Shown here in pieces: positions 1 to 11,964 of a DNA stretch of 64,000 nucleotides. A program made the translations under genes and the position numbers. The stretch is taken from the NCBI RefSeq assembly GCF_000264995.1, contig NW_006767435.1, forward strand, positions 426,042 to 490,041, read 5' to 3'. The stretch is from Punctularia strigosozonata HHB-11173 SS5. Taxonomy: Eukaryota > Basidiomycota > Agaricomycetes > Corticiales > Punctulariaceae. The notes under the pieces are model-generated. The model saw only the letters and a list, made by a program, of their open reading frames with translations, was not told where the DNA came from and did no database searches. How positions within the stretch are numbered: the stretch's first letter is position 1; each line of letters begins with the position of its first letter.

Positions 1-1
1 G

Positions 2-737
2 AATCTCAGGGACAGCCGCGTCGTCCGCCAATACATACGAGACAACGTCGACAGCTGGTACGAGTTCGCGAACGATCTCGGGTTCCGGGTCTCGGAAGGC
101 GACATATTCATGGTGCGAGGATGCGACAAGACTTCGGAATGGGCCGTCGCCGCGTTCGCGGAACGGAGCGCGGACGCGGGCATATCCTTCAACGGCGGCT
201 ACGTCGTGGACGCCGGGGTTCGGGTCGCGGTGACGGGCTCTTGGGGTTGGTTTTGCTCTGCCGAGCATCGCTCTGGACCGGAGACCGCCAAGGACCCTGC
301 CGAGTTCGATCAAACGGTGTTCATCCGAGTCTGGAAGTTTCGCCGGTTTCCGTTCCGGATACCTACACGCATATCGGCCGCGGCGGAGCCGCGGGACGGT
401 TTCTTCGATGGCTCCGACGGCGACTGCAGCGCTGACTGGGGCAGCGACGGAAGCAGTCCTTCCAGCGAAGTGGCCATCAAACTGGATCCGAGCACGATCA
501 AGGTCAGAATCTCCATGGCTTGCACCGTCACCGGTGTCATTCACGGCGCTGCAGGCCAAACATCCTTTGGATTTCTTGCTCCATCACATGTTCGAGGTCG
601 GCACCACCCGGATGTGCTCCCTTCGCTTTCAGCTGATAGAGCCACCCTAGAGCGGGACCGTCAGCTTTGCCATCGCGACCGACGATGATCTATATTCGCT
701 GTTCAACGTAATTTCTATGTCCCGCAACAATGGTTGA
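2..737 (+). CDS. 3' part of a basidiomycete conserved protein of unknown function (GCDKT motif)
   Basis: The gene enters from the left edge, so its 5' end is missing. The reading frame runs from base 2 and includes WYEFANDLG, GDIFMVRGCDKTSEWAVAAF and, at the end, FAIATDDDLYSLFN. I recall this arrangement (a GCDKT block, then an HPLDxLLxxxLE segment, then an acidic DDDLY block) from many agaricomycete proteins of unknown function, some linked to NACHT-type P-loop proteins. Two introns restore one continuous protein: 503-554 (gtcaga...gctgcag), which changes frame, and 597-650 (gtcggc...ccctag), which removes an in-frame TAG. The stop is TGA at 735-737. The fragment therefore looks intact although no single frame spans it. 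Function is unknown. Family membership is from memory, so confidence is moderate. Confidence 0.6.
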
Positions 738-978
738 CGAACGCTGACCCTGCTCCAGGAAGTACCGCCATTGAATGAACTACCATCAATGCTTAACAGT
801 CAAAATATCGGCGTGCATGTGGATGTTCAAGGAGGTCGGTCTCATGAAGATGAGCTGTGTGATCAGCCTTACGCTTTTCGCAGTGGCAAGCATCCGTAGA
901 GTAGCGGCAAGCAGCCGTACGGAAAATGAACGAGAGCAAGTTGACGCGCCAGCAGTCGGCACCCTTACGAATGCACCG
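738..978. other. Short interval before the Ras-like gene
   Basis: An in-frame ATG at 775 could extend the GTPase gene upstream, but the residues it would add do not resemble a GTPase. I see no other feature here. Confidence 0.3.
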
Positions 979-1899
979 ATGACGTGGGAGCCAAGCAGCA
1001 GGTTTGTGCCATCTTCGCATACGCATCGATTCGTGGTTGAGCGCCTCTCCCGCAGCGCTCAAGAAACAGGAGTTCAACTATGTTCGATCGTATTGTTGGG
1101 TGCCGGAGGCGTTGGTAAGACGGCTATAGTTTGTCAGGTATGCTCTCCTGCCTCACACCACGGCAGTGACGCTGACGACGTTATCATAGTATGTGCACGA
1201 ATATTTTTCAGGCGAGTTGTATGATTTTCACCGGTTGCGCTTGGCTCATTTGTTTCGGCAGATGTAAGGAGGTCCAGATATAAGCAGTTGACAGCTGATA
1301 ACCTATACACAGCTATACGACCCTACAATAGAGGACACGTATATTAAGGTAACGACTGTGGACAGTGTTCCATGTACCGTTGAGGTGGTCGACACAGCAG
1401 GACAAAGTAAGTACGATCGATTGTTCCGGGACTTTGGCTGACAAGGGGTCCAAGGCGAGTACATGCCCATCACCGAACAGTGGATCAAGTGAGTTTTCCT
1501 GTCATGTGGTCGAAAACGCGTCTCTCATGATATCGCAGGCTCGGACAAGCGTTCATCCTTGTTTACGATATTACCTCTCGAGCAAGCTTCGAGCAGCTGC
1601 GCATTTTCCGAGGATATATGCTGAAGCATCGACGTTCTCTGCCATCGTGCATGCTCGTCGGAAACAAGTGCGAGCGTGCGTTGCAGCGGGAGGTACCAAC
1701 AGAAGAAGGGCAAGAGATGGCCCAGAGCTTCGGGTGCCCTTTTGTGGAGGTTTCTGCCAAGACGGCGTGGGGTGTTCCTACGCTTTTCGAAAACTTCGTC
1801 CGCATTTTACGCTTAAAGCCCGTTGACGAACGTTCCTCTACATCGCGCCGATTGTCAAGGTCGTTTAGGTCAAGGAAGAGCGGATGCGTTCTTATGTGA
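979..1899 (+). CDS. Small Ras-family GTPase with a C-terminal CaaX box
   Basis: A membrane-anchored GTP switch protein. The G motifs occur in order: P-loop GAGGVGKTA (near 1103), effector loop YDPTIEDTY (near 1316), VEVVDTAGQ (near 1393), VGNKCE (near 1650) and EVSAKT (near 1750). The last four residues are CVLM, a classical CaaX prenylation signal, after a Ser/Arg-rich hypervariable tail. Introns begin at 1138 (gtatgc), after DTAGQ (gtaagt) and after EQWIK (gtgagt). The exons between the P-loop and YDPT could not be resolved by eye. The start is uncertain: 979 is an in-frame ATG, 775 is another, and a short upstream exon is possible. The G4 motif is NKCE, where Ras proteins have NKxD; this Asp contacts the guanine base, so nucleotide preference or affinity may differ. 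The catalytic Gln of DTAGQ is present. Confidence 0.75.
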
Positions 1900-2046
1900 T
1901 GGACGGTCACAATCGTTCTCCAGTGTATCGATACATCGTGTCGCAACGCAGTCAAATACGTGCCACGGATGGTTTGTTTGTGCAGCAACGCGGCGCCATG
2001 AGTATGGAGCACGAAATACAGGGAATGTACACGGACAAAAACACGA

Positions 2047-5000
2047 CTAGAAGCCACTAGCAGTCACCCTCAACTGATCAAGTTTCTTCAGCACCTCCCC
2101 AACTGTCCTGTCCAGCTCGCCCGCGATAGAGCTTTGCTTAGGAGCAGGGAGTGTGGCGAAAGCTTCGCATAGATCGCCATCTACAACCGCTTTCACCGGC
2201 ACATAGTATCCCCTCCAACTCAGATGATCCCTTCCCACGAGCCCGAACTGCGTCAGCTCGGTTCGCATATGTTGCTCGAGCGTGCTGATGAAATCGACGT
2301 CCTCCTTACTCACGAAGGGAACGAGGACGCCGATAGTACCGTGCAGTCCCGTATACAGGATAACCTCCCTGCCACCGGGGACGAGCGCCACTTTGGAGAG
2401 GGAGGTTACTATGTCGCCGACGTGATAATGACAAAGCATCTTGGTTTTGTGGGGGGCGCCCATCAGTAAGCCCTTCTCGTGCAAAATTCCCGCGCCGGTG
2501 GGGTCATCGTCGACCTGCTCCGATACCTTCGCATCCAGACGGTTCACGAAGACGTTTCCGAATCGATCGCCAGCTATGACGGTGTTGTAGTCCACCATAG
2601 TGGACGAGGATATCCACCGAGGCTGGACGTCATCCGCGAACACGAGAAGCCTGTTCTCCGGTGGCTTGTAAACAGCATAAGCCATGGACTCTTGCATGTC
2701 CCCGACGAGGATGCGCGAGCCTTGCGTAGCAAGGGTCACGATGGCTGTCGCAAAGCTCTGATATAGCCCAGGTCAGGCTAGGGTCATAGTCGTTATCGAG
2801 CATGCGCACTTTGTTCTCCACCTTGCGAAGAAGTTTCTTCTTGCCGATGTCGTAGATCCTCAGAGATTTCCCCACACCCGCCACAAGTCGGCCTTGGAAT
2901 GCCATCACTGCCATCGGTACGTCATCTGTCTCGGTCTGTGCAGCAGTCAGCGTAGGACTCAAACGTCTGTGACAGGATAACTTGCCTTGTGAAGAAGTTC
3001 TAGGCCAGCCCCTTCGTTTGTAAACGCGTACGTTCGGAGAAATCCGCTCGTACATGACCGAGGCGCCAAGAACGTATCCTGCGCTGTACCAACGACAAGG
3101 TGAAGTTCTCCGCCGCGTGCCGCCCAGGGAACGACAGCGATCGAGAATGCGCATTCATTGTTGTCAATTGGTATCGTGGCCACTGTCTTGGCCTTTGGCG
3201 GAGCGTTCAGTGCTTATCGGAGTAAAACTTCGAAGCATAACGTACGTCAACAGGGTCAATAATACGGATCAATGATGCCCAGGTGCCGGCAGGTGCCTTC
3301 GGTCGGCCAAACGTGTCAGCTGGGAGCGATAGCATCTCCTCATCAACCTGCTTTCCAGCTTGTCGAAGTTCGGCCACTTTCTTTTGCACGGCTTCTTCGC
3401 CCCATGTCCGATGGTCGCCTTCGATCAGGTAGAAATACCGATTTGCTGGATGAGGTATGAACTTGCGCGGCGTGTATGTCAAAGGCATGGCATCCTGCTT
3501 CAACTTGGTCCCAAGCCTAGGGATCTGGAATATGCTGAATCGACGTCAGCAACTAGACCTGACATGCCGATTCGACCACGAAATAGAGCTCAGTAGGAAC
3601 AATTGGTATATTAATAAGGTTTTCGGCATGGATACTCCGACCCCTTTTCCTCATCATAGCGTTGATAGGAACACATTGAACATCGAGGGAAGGACGTACC
3701 GTAGGACGCTGCCAGCGATGCCGATCAGCCCATCGGGACAAAGCTCGGCGGAGAAACTCCAGGCGAAGTCAAGATTTTCGAAGATGAGCGGCGTGAAGTG
3801 CATCAGATTGTGATGAGTGTAGTTTAACCACGACCTGGAGGAAAGTGCGAGGATAGCTGGGTTTCGTTGAACGTTCACTCGGATCAGTCGGACGGGCCGG
3901 GTTCCCAAGAATCTGGAGCAGGGTCAGAATGTGCAAGGCACGCACGAATATCGACGTACCGTGTTCGAGTATCTGTCAACTGGCCGTTGATGGGGTCAAG
4001 CACCGTTCGGAGCAGCACACCGTTCTGCAATCCAATGTTCACGAACATCGTCGGGTGCACCTTGTTGATGCTAGCGTCGAGCATGTCCGCGATGCAGATC
4101 GCCGTCGGCGGGGCCGTCAAAGCTTGCAAACTGATAGTCTCCAACGTGCTCTCCGGATCCAATGATATGATTCGCACTGTCTGGTCCTCACAGCCAACTG
4201 CCTGTACAGAAAGGCGTCAGTACAAGCATGTATGACGGAGAAGTGCGAGGCTATCATACCAAGAAAGGTGTCCTTTGCCTTCCTTCCGGGACCTCGCCGA
4301 TACTCAATGCTAGCACCGTGCTGCCCATGGCCTTGCGATCCTGGTACTCGTTCAACTGCCCCTCCAGATCCAGCTCAAAGTACACGAGCTCGGCACTGCT
4401 CAGTGCGACAACGACCTGCCTCTTGTTCGTCGTGGCAGTCACAATCGTCTTTCCCGCAGGCACGCGCCACTCGTTAACACGCCGGTCAGCAAGAACATGT
4501 CGGATGCCTTGCGGGTGTACTTGAAGGAGCGCATCGGCGCCGATTTGCTGTACAGCGATGGTGGGAGCTGAAGAGAGAAAGCCGGTATCTTGTACTTCCT
4601 CTATCGTTTCTCCAATCGAGAGGACAAGAGTGCCATTGACGAACGAGAGGATGATGTACGAGTCGTGCGCGTCTGTAGCCACGTCAGCAAAAGAACAGCG
4701 CAGCGATGCAAACCGACTTGCCATCTTCTTTCAGTTTTGTCGTCCAGACAGCGTTCGGGATACCAGGAAGGTCCGAGCTGACAGTCTCCTCGACTTCCAG
4801 GCCGTGCCTCAGGGTTCGGAAAGTACTCCTTGCTCCTCGGCCGCAAGCCGCGAAGATCTGCGGGGTATCCGAGTTCGGGAGGAGATTCATAACGCGTGCG
4901 TCAATGATAGGACTGAGCGACTCGACAGTATCCAACAATGCAAGGTTATCGAGAGGCCTTGGGCGGAACCACGCCCGTGGAAGAGCCTGGCTAGGGTAGG

Positions 5001-6388
5001 CCATACCGCGTTGTGGGTAATCCGCGGAGCTGAACTCGGGCTCGTCGTCGTCATCTCCGAGCTTTTGGAACTGATACAGGTGGCTGTGACACAGTCAGCC
5101 TCAGCAAAAACTTTTATCAAGTCCGTCACTCACTGATCGCCAAATTCGGACGCGACAAAGAGGAAACCAGATTTTAGAATGCATAGGCCCGTCGCAACGG
5201 GGACGGTGTCGAAGTACTTGATCTTCAGCGCGTTCACATCCTCGTCACCATTGTAATCGATCGTGACCTTGAACAAATCGCCTTCCTCACTTTGTAACAG
5301 GAAGAAGAAGTCGCCCTGTCAAGTTCGTGAGTTATGTGTTCTTCCCAGCTACAAAGAGAACATGCACATGCCTTAATCTTGTGCATGAGTGCAAATGTGA
5401 TGATGACTCCCCGCTCCGGGTCATCAAGCGGATGACGTCTACGTGGGATAGGGACCCGATGTTGTGAGCCACTTGGATGCCTGTAGATGATGTGGTCCTC
5501 GCAGCAAATGAGGACTCCGGATGGTCCGTCAAACCGATCGCCAGTTTGGCCACCTGGCACTTGCACCAGGAGGTTGGCTCGAGGATCGACTGGCTCACTG
5601 GACTTGCGTACGACATGATTGAGACCCAGATCCAGTTCATAATAGGTGAGCATCTGGCGCGTAGGGAGAGTGAGCGCGAGCTGAGCAAGTTGAACTCGCA
5701 TAAACGCACCTTCTCTGCATTGTTGAACGCCTCCCCAGAAGGATCCTGGTCTGACTCCGTGTAGTCCACCTCCAACGCCGCAAACATGGGGTTCTCATAC
5801 CCTACGTCAAGCCCAACAATGTGATGGATGATGGCCGCGTTTTTGTGCGCTTCGAGAGGTGAGGAGATTGTAAGGTTCGCTGCCGCGTCGCGGTTGAGAA
5901 TATATACAAGCTTGGCTTTCTCCATTGCCCCTATCATCACCGCGCGTCCCTTGGGGTCGGTAGCGAGATACTGTCCAGGAACGATACGTCGCGCGCCGGA
6001 CTTCCCATACGTCTCCTGATGAAGTTTCACGAAACTCGACGTTTTTGGGTCATAATCCAGAATCACAATGCGTCCGGAGTCGGAGCCTACAATGGCGTAG
6101 TCTGAACGACGGCAGAAAACACGGTAAGTATGCTAAAGAACTGACACATACGCGTCGCTTACCCTTCGTGCCGCCCGTCAACCGAAACGCCGCCAACGAC
6201 CGGATCGAGCCAAACACATCCGTAGCAATCACGGTCGCGACCTTCCCCGTTTGTGGGTCTGGCCGCAGGAGCTCTAACCGCGTCCCATGGGAGACGATTA
6301 TTTCCTGTTGCCTTGCGCCAGAAAAGTTGCCTACAATCGCTTGAGTGACTGCAGTCGGTGGTTGAAGGGTCAAGTTGTACAAATGCAT
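2047..6388 (-). CDS. RSE1: Splicing factor 3b subunit 3 (RSE1/SF3B3, SF3b130)
   Basis: A large beta-propeller subunit of the SF3b complex in the U2 snRNP, which helps recognise the branch point during spliceosome assembly. The start MHLYNLTLQ, then [27 protein letters not shown]-like and [86 protein letters not shown], and the end [10 protein letters not shown] with [17 protein letters not shown] follow human SF3B3 and yeast Rse1 along their length (family knowledge). The ATG is at 6386-6388 and the stop at 2047-2049. I count about 11 introns and 12 exons, all joining in frame, so the gene looks intact. Three introns use GC instead of GT at the donor (listed separately). The family includes DDB1 and CPSF-A, but the N-terminal sequence is clearly of the SF3B3 type. 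Confidence 0.94.
2936..2985 (-). other. GC-AG intron in RSE1
   Basis: The donor is CACAAG|GCAAGT and the acceptor GCACAG|ACCGAG. Splicing joins LELLHK to TETDDVP as expected for SF3B3, and reading through meets a stop. The intron is 50 nt. No alternative GT donor nearby gives the right frame. Confidence 0.8.
4673..4721 (-). other. GC-AG intron in RSE1
   Basis: The donor is GAAGATG|GCAAGT and the acceptor GGCTACAG|ACGCG. Splicing gives [16 protein letters not shown], matching the family. The intron is 49 nt and the exon frame would otherwise end in a stop. Confidence 0.8.
5316..5371 (-). other. Probable GC-AG intron in RSE1
   Basis: The donor is ATTAAG|GCATGT and the acceptor CTTGACAG|GGCGAC. 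Splicing gives [18 protein letters not shown], which fits the SF3B3 segment THKTKxMFFFLxQTEQGD. The nearby GT donor puts the next exon out of frame. Confidence 0.65.
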
Positions 6389-6661
6389 GAGACCCGCTCT
6401 TTCCCAATGAACACAGGGATTGTGAGGATGAACACCCTGACGTCGAGCGGAGGGGACGGGCAAGAGGTCGCTGACGGAGGAAGGCAGTGGCGGTGTTAAG
6501 CGCGCGGGCTGGCATCCGTCGACTGTCGCCTGGCAAGCGCACAGTGAAATTCAAGTCCAGTAGACCATTTGTGTCTGTATGTCTGTATTCGTGTCTATAA
6601 ATCGCAACCAGAATGTAATGACTATTGCTACATGTAGGGGAATAACTATCTGGTTTGCTAG

Positions 6662-9600
6662 TCATATGCCCAAGTGAATCCACAGAGCCCAAACACTTAT
6701 TGGTATTTCTTTGTCTGCTCGGAATTCACGCATGACAGAATCTAGAGCCCGTGGGATGCATCCATAGTCGAAAATTCCTTGACTGCTGCCAGCTAGCATC
6801 GCTTCGTACACCTTATGAGCTACTTGAGGGCCTGACTCATCGTCCATTGCCCTGCGAGGTATCAGGATCAGCTTCTCTCACCGAGCACTGACAGCACCAC
6901 ACGTACCACATAGTTCCGACTACGCTGCGAAAACCTAAGAAAAGCATCGCCGCCGCGAGGTGCACCGACTCGTCGGGAAGCCTGCCGTCGCCCATCGCCG
7001 ATTCGCACGCGCTCAAGAAGGCGACCGCTGCGTTTGGCACGTCCAGCTCCATGATCCGGGAGAGCGTTAATAGGCCATCTCGTAGCGCGAACCCTGACTG
7101 GAGGGGATCTCTACCGTCTTGGGTGCCATGGCACGCCAAGTGTACCACGGAAGCCGACTGCATCTTCTCGATGAGCTCGTGAATAGTTGCTCCCCCTTCC
7201 AAGGATCCCAGTATTTCTGCAGATGGCAGTAGTTCTTTGACGCCTGAAACCTCTGCCAGAGTGTTGGGTATCGCGTCCCATTCTTCTCCAATAGGCTGAG
7301 GCTCCGCAACCAGTAGTGCAGCTGCTCCGTCCCGTTGGAGGACGTCAAGCGGAGGGTTGCGCTGAGCCTGTAAGAGAGCAGAAAGGCTGGGTGTATATGA
7401 TGATATGACGTAGTCAGATGTCCATACGTCTCTCCTTCTTCGGTGCCTTCCCGCGGCATGAAGTGGAAGAAACGCAAATGGCCCAGTTGGGCACCACCAG
7501 AGACGAGGTCGTTGTTCTAGTGCACCACGCTATCGACGCAAAATATGAGTACATGTTTGATTCGCTGGAACGAAGACCGCTCACCTTCAGACCCATCTTA
7601 CTGAAGATTGGGTCAACGACAAGATCCCACAAGCGTTCCAGAATATCCTTCCAGGAGAGTTGCCCCGTATCTCCGTGACGTACTTTGCATGTAGTCGGAG
7701 GCATCTTCTGGTATCTCTTCTTACTGCCGTGAGGAAAGCGTTTCCGGCGTTCGTTGTCGAGGTTCTCATGTACGTCGATGCTAAGGCCTTCGAGAACCGC
7801 ACTGTCGACTCCTGGTAGGACTATCTGACATGGCACCTCCATGTCGCGGATAATCAATGCAACAGCTCGAGTCTCATTCGCCAAAAGGACAACAACCGGC
7901 CCCCCGTGGGCTACGGTAGACAATTCTTGCAATGAACGCGTCCGTAGCAGATGCTCATACCCAGGAGTTAACCGGGCCTCGTGAAGGAGTTCATCCAGCT
8001 CCTCATGCAGGGTCTTGCGACGTGTCAGCACCTGACCATCATCGCTAGCCTCAAGATCAATGGACCGCATGATCTCCGCTAATCGACGCCCGATCCCACT
8101 CGGAAGATTGTCTTCGCATTGCCTGGAGTTGAGAGCGCGGTTCCAGAAGACGGCACGGCCTTGCTCCAGCAGCTCAACAGCGACGTCTACCCGGGATCGT
8201 GAAAGCTCATGGATAGCCGCTTCCCGCGCGATGCCAGGCGCTTGCTTGAGGGCAGCCAGCCTCTCGCTTAGGTTCCCGAATAGGATGACCTGCGGCAGTA
8301 GGGTCACGGCGCATCGCAATGCTTCGGAGCGAATCTCGGGGTCGGCGTCCTTGCACGCTTTGCTCCATTCTACAGCGCAAGCAAAGCGGGAGTGGATAGG
8401 AATCTCGGCATTGTATGCACCTTCGGAGAAGTGTCGCACGGCTTCGGTTAGGTGATGTCTGTCTCCGAGGAGCGTCCACAGGCATGCATGCTCTTGAGCG
8501 CACCCTCGACTGTATTCACTGGCTCTGAGCCGGTTAGAAGATACAAGTTGCAGCCCCTGCTGACGGAAATCTAGTGCTTCGTGAGCGTGTTGAGGCTCTC
8601 GCAAAGTGTAGGCGAGCAGGCAAAGGCATCGGGCGAAGCTATCAAAGAGGTCCGATTTAAAGACGGGCGAATAAAGCGGTAGGCGATGTAAAAGGGAGCG
8701 TAAGAGACCGATAGCCTCCCGCAAGTCGTCGGTGCTTCCGTAGTGGCGGAATCGCAGCTCCAAGGCCAAGGCGATTACTGAGATGTACATCTCTGGGTTA
8801 TCTTCTGGAACCACGGGAATACAGCGTTTCCCTAGATCAAGGGCGGTATCGACATCGGTGATGTCCCCGGTGTGATGATATCGGGCTATAAGCATGGTTC
8901 CCGCGTACTGCATGTACAGTAGCTCGCCTGGAATCGGAGCGTCAACCACAAGAGCGACGCAATCCATCATGAGCGATACGGCCTCCTCCAAATCCTCGAG
9001 ACGTCCGCCGGATTTGTATCTGTTGTACAGGGCTTGAGCTAGATTATACAGTAGAGGGCGGAATGGTCTTCTCCCCGGTCGATACTGGGCCTTCACAGCG
9101 GTCCTTGCCACATCAATCTGTTCGTCAACATATTCGGCTCGTCCGGTGGTAGAATAAGCATCGCCCAGCGCTCCGATCAATGCCACCGACACGTTGAGGA
9201 TAGGGATGCTTCGCTTCGGGCATACTTGATATGCCAATCGGGCCTGGGACAGGATCTTGTCAAAGTTCGCGGCGTTGGGTGCGTTGCTCAGCCACGTGAC
9301 GAGGCGACTGAGAGATGAGCCGTAGTGTGGGTGGTTTATGTGCGCCATGAGGTCCGACACATAACCCACGGCCTGCACAACATCGTCATAAGAGACGCCT
9401 TCGTACTCAACCAAGGTGCCTTTGGCTGTTCCCCACGGAATGGAAAGAGCCCTTGCGCCGGCGAGGACAGCGAGAAGGTGGTGCGGGTGGTCCGTGGGAG
9501 TGAGCATCAATGCGTCGCGGGCGGCGCGGTATGACAATAGAAACGTATTGTTAGGACGGCCGACATCGCGATAAGCTCGTTGCAGATAGCTCAGGGTCCG

Positions 9601-10254
9601 TGGGCGTCGGGGATCGACCGAGCTTAGTTCACCAAGCGCCTCGGTCAAGAGTTTAGCGGCCAGTTGGAATTGCTCGAGAGGGAAGGAGGGTTGAGGGGTG
9701 TCGCCATAGTTGCGGACATAAATCGCCACACCGAGGCCGTGGAGGGCCGGATAGACGTCGAGACCATTGTCTTTCCGCAGGTCCAAGCTCTGCTGATGAA
9801 CGGAGATCGCTTCCAGGGCATCTCCTAATACCGTCGTGTGTTCGAACCGCGCGCACAAGGCCTCCCCTAAGGTGTCTAGGGCGTCCTCGTATATTGGATG
9901 ACTGTCCAAAACCGTGGGATGGGCGAGTAAGGCTCGAATGATGGATATGGACTCGTTCAGCAGAGGGAGGTCACCGAATAGGGAATAACGTTCGAGTAAT
10001 GTCTTGCCCAATGCGAGGTTAACGCTCGGATGGGCGAAGGCTTGTTCGTTGCTAGTGAGTCGGAGGACTCTGATGCGATCGTCCATATGAGAACGCATGT
10101 CGTCGTGACGACGCTTGGCTTCATCCATATTGAAGCTGGTGATAATGGATACGATCTCGGCGGCATGACTGTCCAGCGAAGCAACACTTAGCTCTGCAAG
10201 AAAGTGAGTGGGTGATTTCTGTTGAACGGGAGAGCGCGCACCCTGAGGTATCAT
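6662..10254 (-). CDS. TPR-CHAT protein (caspase-like CHAT domain after TPR repeats)
   Basis: A cytosolic protein of about 1,100 residues. The first 750 or so are helical TPR-like repeats with the spacing ALGEALCARFEHTTVLGDAL, typical of basidiomycete TPR-CHAT proteins. The C-terminal CHAT domain (clan CD, caspase/separase fold) carries FLPLHAAG, SDYVISSYTPSLSALL, the His motif VVHLACHG and the Cys motif AFLSACES, and ends with VYEAMLAG and WALWIHLGI. The His-Cys dyad is present. The gene is one long exon followed by three short ones. The joins after FSKMGLK, after the TPSLSALL segment and after VVGTMW all restore frame, so it looks whole. In bacteria CHAT proteases act in conflict systems (for example Craspase); a role in fungal cell death is inference. 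It lies tail to head with RSE1, 273 nt apart. Confidence 0.86.
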
Positions 10255-11964
10255 GGTTCGAGTACAGTAGAAGGGGATCTACGGCATCTGAGAAGATGAT
10301 ACTTCCGTTTTATATAGGCCAGCAATCGGTTCCATCATTCGAACAAATGAGCACTCTGCCTGAAACATAGGATGGCCGGGACCGAAGCGTGCTTGACTGT
10401 GAACGAGGAGTTAGCCGGATTGGCGAAGCGACGCAGAGATCTGGTTTGACGAACCGAGCATAGCAAGGCCGCGCGGAAACCATCGATATGAGCCAGAAAA
10501 TGGGGCAAACCCCGAAAGCTATGTGTCGGTTTTCGGTGGTATGGAAGACAAGCCTGAGGGACAAGTGTCATCGGCATACGAGTGATAGAAACAGGAATAG
10601 CTTGGCTGGCGTCGACACCGCTACGCATATTCCCGTGCCTGCGGGAGCCAATGGAACGGCACGCAGCCAAACTTGCGACGCATGGGAGGAGCCGTGTAGC
10701 GAGCAACTGCGGAGTGAGTCCAGGCAGCCCCATAAATAGTGACCCCTTCGATAGCTTTGTAGTGTCGTAGGGAAGTGGATGACGCCAAGGACGGGATTCA
10801 TTATGAGGATGCGAGCATCACCGTCCGTTTTGGCACGGTGGCTTGGGCCTATCTCCTAGGGCGCTGCCGCCCGCTGGTTCCAGAGAGTTCATGAACGTTG
10901 AGCTGAGCGTGGCGGTACATACATGACGTTCTGATCCGCCAAGCTGTGAGCACTGGTAGATCTATCAGGAGCTCCGTGAGAGTATCCGCTGGCCATGCAC
11001 TGTGCTGCTGTAACTGGCGTTCGTGCACCCGGTAGGTCCGTATCTGGTTAGCACGTCTCTTAGACGTATGTCGTAAGCACAGATAATAATACGAGTACAT
11101 ACTGTAGCACAGCCGTTCGGAGACCGCTGATCCCGGTACGATATCGTGGCTCATTTGTGCGACTAAGACGCGACAGACTTGCCCGCATGCGCCAATTCGG
11201 ACCTATCATATTTTGATTCGACAGCCAGAGTACTCCCTTCCAATGTACTTATGCCGTGGCATCCCCGATGTTCGAGTCCGGGAGTTGAGTTTGTAGTCTG
11301 AAGAGATGACTGAGTGGCGATTCGGGGTGGTCCGCGTTTATGGCGAGGTCCTATACGCGTCGTTCTCAACCCGGTGTCCCGATCGGGCCCTCAAGGATGA
11401 GTATAAGTGAACGCCACGTGGCAATATGTAACTCCGGCGTATGCCGGTTCGCGTCGCTCACTGAAGTTCACCCAGTCAGCCCGTACACCTGCCGTGGACA
11501 CTGATGAACATGCAATTGTTCTCCATGACTCCGACCTCGTATCCGGCGATCTCGAAACTCGTAAAAAATGGTCTTCGACAAAGGGAGGGCATTGTGCAAC
11601 ATGAAGCCCCCAAGGCCGGCACAAGGCAAACGAAGGACAATGAAACACGAGCAACCCCCAGCAACCTTCTAAGGGCCACACAACAAAGACATGCTGAAAT
11701 GCGGGAGAATATGGACATCTTCGTTCTGCACATACTGCAGCCTGCGCTTTGTCATGTCGCAAAGACCGCTCGATCCATCATCGTCACTAGCCAAGAGAAC
11801 CTGCTGTTCATCGGCACTGTCATCGCAGGATCCAGAGGGATTCCTGCAGCTTGTTTCACGTCCGTGATTTAGGACCACAAAGTTTGAAGATGTCTTCATC
11901 TTCCCAAGTTGCCGAAAACGATATCGAAGAGGCGCAAAATCATCAAGTGCAAGTCGGTCCAAGC
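10255..11964. other. Intergenic region, no gene recognised
   Basis: This 1.7-kb stretch separates the CHAT gene (leftward) from the CCCH gene (rightward) and probably holds both promoters. Open frames at 11391-11762 (minus) and 11504-11872 (plus) overlap each other and resemble nothing I know. No repeat, tRNA or mobile element is evident. Confidence 0.5.

Noticed and set aside
16-737. Reading the GCDKT gene fragment as a pseudogene because its frame changes
   Set aside because: Two good introns (503-554 and 597-650) restore frame and family motifs, so no break is needed.
11265-11300. tRNA-like gttcgagtcc box
   Set aside because: No matching stems of a cloverleaf around it.
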